Assembly (NCBI GenBank): GCA_017302835.1
Contig: JAFLCC010000022.1
Span: 1 to 43,892 of the forward strand
Source: Deltaproteobacteria bacterium
GTDB taxonomy: Bacteria > Bdellovibrionota > Bdellovibrionia > Bdellovibrionales > Bdellovibrionaceae
DNA: 43,892 nt
Reading direction: 5' to 3'
Shown: piece after piece, positions 40,897 through 43,892 of the stretch
Position numbering within the stretch: position 1 is the stretch's first letter
How the letters are laid out: each line of letters begins with the position of its first letter
Notes under the pieces: generated by a model
The model's database searches: none
What the model saw: only the letters and a program-made list of their open reading frames with translations
What the model was told of the DNA's origin: nothing
Made by a program: the position numbers and the translations under genes

Positions 40897-41955
40897 ATGA
40901 TACTTTTCCCGTTTGCTGACTATTGGTGGTTTTATGCAGGATTCACCCTGTTTGTTTTGTTATTGCTTGCTCTGGACCTTGGGGTGTTTCATAAAAAAGC
41001 ACATGAAGTCTCTCTCAAAGAATCTTCTATTTGGACGACCATTTGGATTAGCCTTGCCCTGTTTTTTAACTACCTGTTCTATTTGTATGCGCAATGGCGA
41101 TTTTCAACAGATGAGAAATACCTTTCTATTGCAGGTTTTAACCCTGAAGCACAGGCGAAGTCGACAGCTCTTGAATTTCTAACCGGCTTTGTGATCGAAA
41201 AATCCCTTGCTGTTGATAACATCTTTATTTTTGCAGTTGTTTTTGGTTATTTTGCAATTCCCAAGATGTATCAACACCGAGTTTTATTTTGGGGAGTTCT
41301 CGGCGCACTCATATTTAGGGCAATTTTTATTGGTATGGGGTCCCTTTTGATGCAATACGAATGGGTTGTCATTTTCTTTGGTGTATTGCTTATCGCAACT
41401 GGCATTAAAATGTACTTCGCCGGTACGGAACAAAAAAATCTTGATGAAAGTATTATCGTTCGTGGCCTCAAAAAAATCTTTCGTATTCATCCAAAAATTG
41501 AAGGCCAAAAGTTTTTCCATAGAATAAATGGACTAATCTATGTAACGCCGTTGTTCTTGGCTTTGGTATTTTTAGAGCTGACAGACATAATCTTTGCGGT
41601 GGACTCTGTGCCGGCAATTTATGCGATAACTAAAGAACCCTTGATTGTTTTCACATCAAATATATTTGCGATACTCGGTCTACGATCCATGTACTTTATG
41701 TTAGCCGGAGTTATGGATAAATTTATTTATATCAAATATGGTTTGGCCTCAGTTTTAGTATTTGTAGGAAGCAAAATGGTTTATTTAAATAAAGCTTTTG
41801 GTGGGAAATTTCCGATCAGTTGGTCGCTTGGAATCATTGCCACTTTGATTGGAACTTCGATTGTCATTTCAATTTTGGTGGATATGAAGAGAAAGAAGTT
41901 TAGCATTAAAAATAGTTTAATACTTTCAAAACAAAATGAAGGGAGCCTTTTATGA
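40897..41955 (+). CDS. TerC/Alx-family membrane protein
   Basis: 352 residues from ATG 40897 (AAGGAG upstream) with about 9 transmembrane segments. The TerC signatures are FVIEKSLAVDNIFIFAVVF and FLELTDIIFAVDSVPAI, with acidic residues in the membrane that bind metal. Members export manganese (Alx, MntX-like) and help membrane proteins avoid metal damage. Its stop overlaps the htpX start by 4 bases (ATGA), so the two are coupled. Confidence 0.93.
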   Translation: MILFPFADYWWFYAGFTLFVLLLLALDLGVFHKKAHEVSLKESSIWTTIWISLALFFNYLFYLYAQWRFSTDEKYLSIAGFNPEAQAKSTALEFLTGFVIEKSLAVDNIFIFAVVFGYFAIPKMYQHRVLFWGVLGALIFRAIFIGMGSLLMQYEWVVIFFGVLLIATGIKMYFAGTEQKNLDESIIVRGLKKIFRIHPKIEGQKFFHRINGLIYVTPLFLALVFLELTDIIFAVDSVPAIYAITKEPLIVFTSNIFAILGLRSMYFMLAGVMDKFIYIKYGLASVLVFVGSKMVYLNKAFGGKFPISWSLGIIATLIGTSIVISILVDMKRKKFSIKNSLILSKQNEGSLL

Positions 41956-42881
41956 AAATCGCGAAAAGAGTATTTCTTTTTTTAGCTGTTAACATTTTGA
42001 TTATTGCAACAATGTCGGTAATCTTTTCAATCCTCGGCATCCAGCCTTACCTAGATGCTAAAGGTATAAACTACCAATACTTGATGATCTTCTGCGTGTT
42101 TTGGGGGTTTGGCGGAGCATTTATCTCACTCTCCTTGTCGCGCATAATGGCTAAATGGATGATGGGGGTAAAAATAATTGATCCTCAAAATGCTTCTTCT
42201 GAAATGCTAAGCCTTATCAATCGTGTTCATGGATTTGCTCGCAAGGCCGGTCTCGAAAAAATGCCTGAGGTTGGATATTATGAGTCAGATGATTTGAACG
42301 CATTTGCAACTGGGCCCTCAAAAAGAAGATCCCTAGTAGCCGTCTCGACTGGGCTTTTGCGTAAGATGAGTCAAGACGAGGTTGACGGAGTCTTGGCACA
42401 TGAAGTGGCCCATATAGCAAACGGTGATATGGTCACAATGACGCTTATTCAAGGTGTTGTGAATGCCTTCGTGATGTTCTTGGCAAGAGTAGCTGGTTTC
42501 TTTGCAAGTCAGTTTGTTGATGAAGAAAAGCGCCCTATGGTTCAGTTTGGAATCGTCATTGCGTTTGAATTATTATTTGGAATGCTAGGATTGATTGTTG
42601 TTTCTTCATTTTCAAGACGTCGCGAGTATCGTGCTGATGCTGGGGGCGCAATGCTTTCAACCAAAAGCAATATGATCGCTGCACTTGAGCACCTGAAAGC
42701 GAACACCCAAATATCCCAGGATGAGAACCAGGCAGCCATTGCGAGTCTGAAAATTTCTGGTAAATCCGGTGGTATTCTAAAATTGTTTTCAACCCATCCA
42801 GATTTAGATGATCGTATTGCACGGCTAAGGACTCAGTCCACTTTGGAAAGATTCAAACGCGGAGGTATACAATATGGTTAA
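41952..42881 (+). CDS. htpX: Membrane zinc protease HtpX
   Basis: 309 residues. Two N-terminal transmembrane segments (about 5-28 and 42-65), the zinc motif HEVAH at 150-154 within GVLAHEVAHIANGDMV, two further membrane segments, and the third ligand Glu in SRRREYRADAGGAMLS. HtpX degrades damaged inner-membrane proteins together with FtsH. Coupled to terC, so the operon links metal export and membrane quality control. Ends near decayed DNA. Confidence 0.95.
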   Translation: MKIAKRVFLFLAVNILIIATMSVIFSILGIQPYLDAKGINYQYLMIFCVFWGFGGAFISLSLSRIMAKWMMGVKIIDPQNASSEMLSLINRVHGFARKAGLEKMPEVGYYESDDLNAFATGPSKRRSLVAVSTGLLRKMSQDEVDGVLAHEVAHIANGDMVTMTLIQGVVNAFVMFLARVAGFFASQFVDEEKRPMVQFGIVIAFELLFGMLGLIVVSSFSRRREYRADAGGAMLSTKSNMIAALEHLKANTQISQDENQAAIASLKISGKSGGILKLFSTHPDLDDRIARLRTQSTLERFKRGGIQYG

Positions 42882-42884
42882 AAA

Positions 42885-43075
42885 GATACCTTTATGAACC
42901 AGGATTGGCGCCAAAGCGGCTTTTACAAACTGCGCCCGCACATTTGAAGAATCGGTTTGCAAACTTAAATCTGCAACATCAGAAGCATAAGCAAAACCCC
43001 TGCGCGCTGAGTAGCAGTTCTGCAGCTTTTGCAAGTTTTTCTGATTTTTGCTCCTTTGTAACTCGATCTAAAACT
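42885..43075 (-). pseudogene. Frameshifted gene fragment
   Basis: On the minus strand two overlapping frames join into one plausible protein segment: VTKEQKSEKLAKAAELLLSA in the first frame and RRGFAYASDVADLSLQTDSS continuing in the next, ending in a piece with LAPILVHKG that then runs into the htpX end. Both parts look like real protein, with helical and TPR-like character, but no start, ribosome-binding site or full length is present. A frameshift and truncation explain this best. The family is unknown. Confidence 0.4.
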
Positions 43076-43160
43076 TAGCTTTGCTGTTTGATCAGGACAA
43101 GAAAATTAATGGATCGATTAGCCGAACCGAAGAAGTTATCAAGTATTTTTTGCCGATAAA

Positions 43161-43796
43161 CTATCGAGTCTTTATCCGTGATTTCAATTTGCATGAGGAT
43201 AGCGAGACAGAAAGATCGCCTTCATTGCGAAGGATTTGGTTCCAGATTTTCGCGGAGCAATCGCTTAGGCCTGCTAGAAGGGGATTGTGCCCGGCTTCCA
43301 AAACTTCAACAAGAAGTTGTTGGGAATTATTTTGACGATTGAAATGTCGATGGGCCATCCAAACAGGGGTTGCGGGATCGTTTTCGCCGACGAAGTAATA
43401 GATCGGAACATTCATTTGCCATTTACTCGATTGATAAGGTGTTTTGGGAACCCCTGCGCATTTATCAACTTCATCTAGGTGCCACACAAGCTCTCCACTA
43501 TCCAAACGAAGAGTGGAACTGTATGGGTAAATTTCAGCACAAGCTACTGTATTGAAGACATTTTGAAAGTCTTCGGGAGAGGGAGCGGAAGCAGCCTGGA
43601 CGGTCTCTTTCAAGATATTCATCGTGGCGGGATTGTCCAAAAATGATAAGAGTAAAGGAATTGGATTATCCTGGTGTGCACTCCGTCCAAAATACAAAAA
43701 TTGGACTATCCATGCGCTCCACTCTTCGGAAGTCAATCCCAACGGCAACGGAGACTGGCTTAATTTTGATGGCGTCCCGTTTCTGGTAGAAACTTT
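43161..43796 (-). pseudogene. Alpha/beta-hydrolase, N-terminal half missing (TAP-like C-terminal part)
   Basis: About 210 codons on the minus strand encode the C-terminal part of a tripeptidyl-aminopeptidase-like hydrolase: NVPIYYFVGENDPATPVWM carries the catalytic Asp and VEVLEAGHNPLLAGL the catalytic His. The nucleophile Ser domain is absent. Protein-like sequence continues upstream of TTG 43748 (STRNGTPSKLSQSPLPLG) to an in-frame TAA at 43797-43799, so this is a 5'-truncated gene rather than a short protein. A sequencing or assembly break is the alternative. Confidence 0.6.
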
Positions 43797-43833
43797 TTAG
43801 AAATACTCCAGAATGATTTTTTATTTTTATTTT

Positions 43834-43892
43834 CTAAGCTGCATACAAGTCAAGTTCTAGTTGTTGAATCATGTCTACTTTTTCAAGTTTAA
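43834..43892 (-). CDS. Possible C-terminal end of a gene entering from the right edge
   Basis: A frame open to the window edge ends at TAG (43836-43834) with the tail KLEKVDMIQQLELDLYAA. Only 18 codons are visible, so no family can be named and it may be chance. Confidence 0.25.
   Translation of the reverse strand, partial: KLEKVDMIQQLELDLYAA

Noticed and set aside
43161-43748. Intact small hydrolase of 195 residues starting at TTG
   Set aside because: Family-like sequence continues upstream of the TTG to a stop codon, and the catalytic Ser domain is missing, so it is a truncated gene.
1-43892. CRISPR array or insertion sequence
   Set aside because: I saw no regularly spaced long repeats and no transposase motif on either strand.

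Overview
The window looks like a piece of an AT-rich chromosome from the Bdellovibrionota (Bdellovibrio-like predatory bacteria and relatives). The evidence is indirect: many signal-peptide proteins and lipoproteins with no recognisable family, a fused SpeD-SpeE polyamine enzyme, a large TPR protein, and poly-A/T-rich intergenic DNA. No taxonomic marker was searched, so the assignment is an inference.

Positions 1-8867 are accessory DNA, visibly richer in GC than the rest, and they stop exactly at the 3' end of a tRNA-Ser gene (8868-8957, minus strand). This is how integrated islands or ICEs usually sit. The island carries an AbiEi/AbiEii-like regulator plus nucleotidyltransferase pair with an MFS transporter (448-3499), a small protein made of two repeats of about 38 residues (3804-4178), and a tightly overlapping minus-strand operon RHH regulator - DprA - phosphoribosyltransferase - trypsin-like protease (6806-4220). 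It also carries an ArdA antirestriction gene, another RHH-like protein and an XRE regulator (7138-8540). Hairpins, phased short repeats and nested inverted repeats lie between the genes. DprA + phosphoribosyltransferase matches a known type of anti-phage system; the third, protease gene is the unusual part.

Positions 8868-38500 are mostly core and predator-type chromosome. They include tRNA-Ser/serS, a 973-residue TPR protein and an NtrC-type sigma54 activator with an Asp-to-Glu change at the phosphorylation site. In front of the activator lies an unannotated RNA-like element with two CCCCTCC hairpins facing two GGAGGGG ribosome-binding-like sequences. Further on come secreted metallopeptidases, prfA-prmC-murA, rpmE, rnpB, the SpeD-SpeE fusion with a B12/radical-SAM enzyme, a metallopeptidase/beta-barrel outer-membrane protein, YceI, an AlkD-like repair protein, GTP-dependent PEP carboxykinase, an RRM RNA-binding protein, Dps and Ogt.

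Positions 38575-42881 form a stress/dormancy module: a minus-strand overlapping operon of a baeRF/Balon-like ribosome hibernation factor, a short HPF/RaiA-type hibernation factor and a CBS-domain protein, divergent from a TerC-HtpX membrane-stress operon. The final kilobase (42885-43892) is decayed: a frameshifted fragment, a hydrolase that has lost its N-terminal half, and the tail of a gene entering from the right edge.
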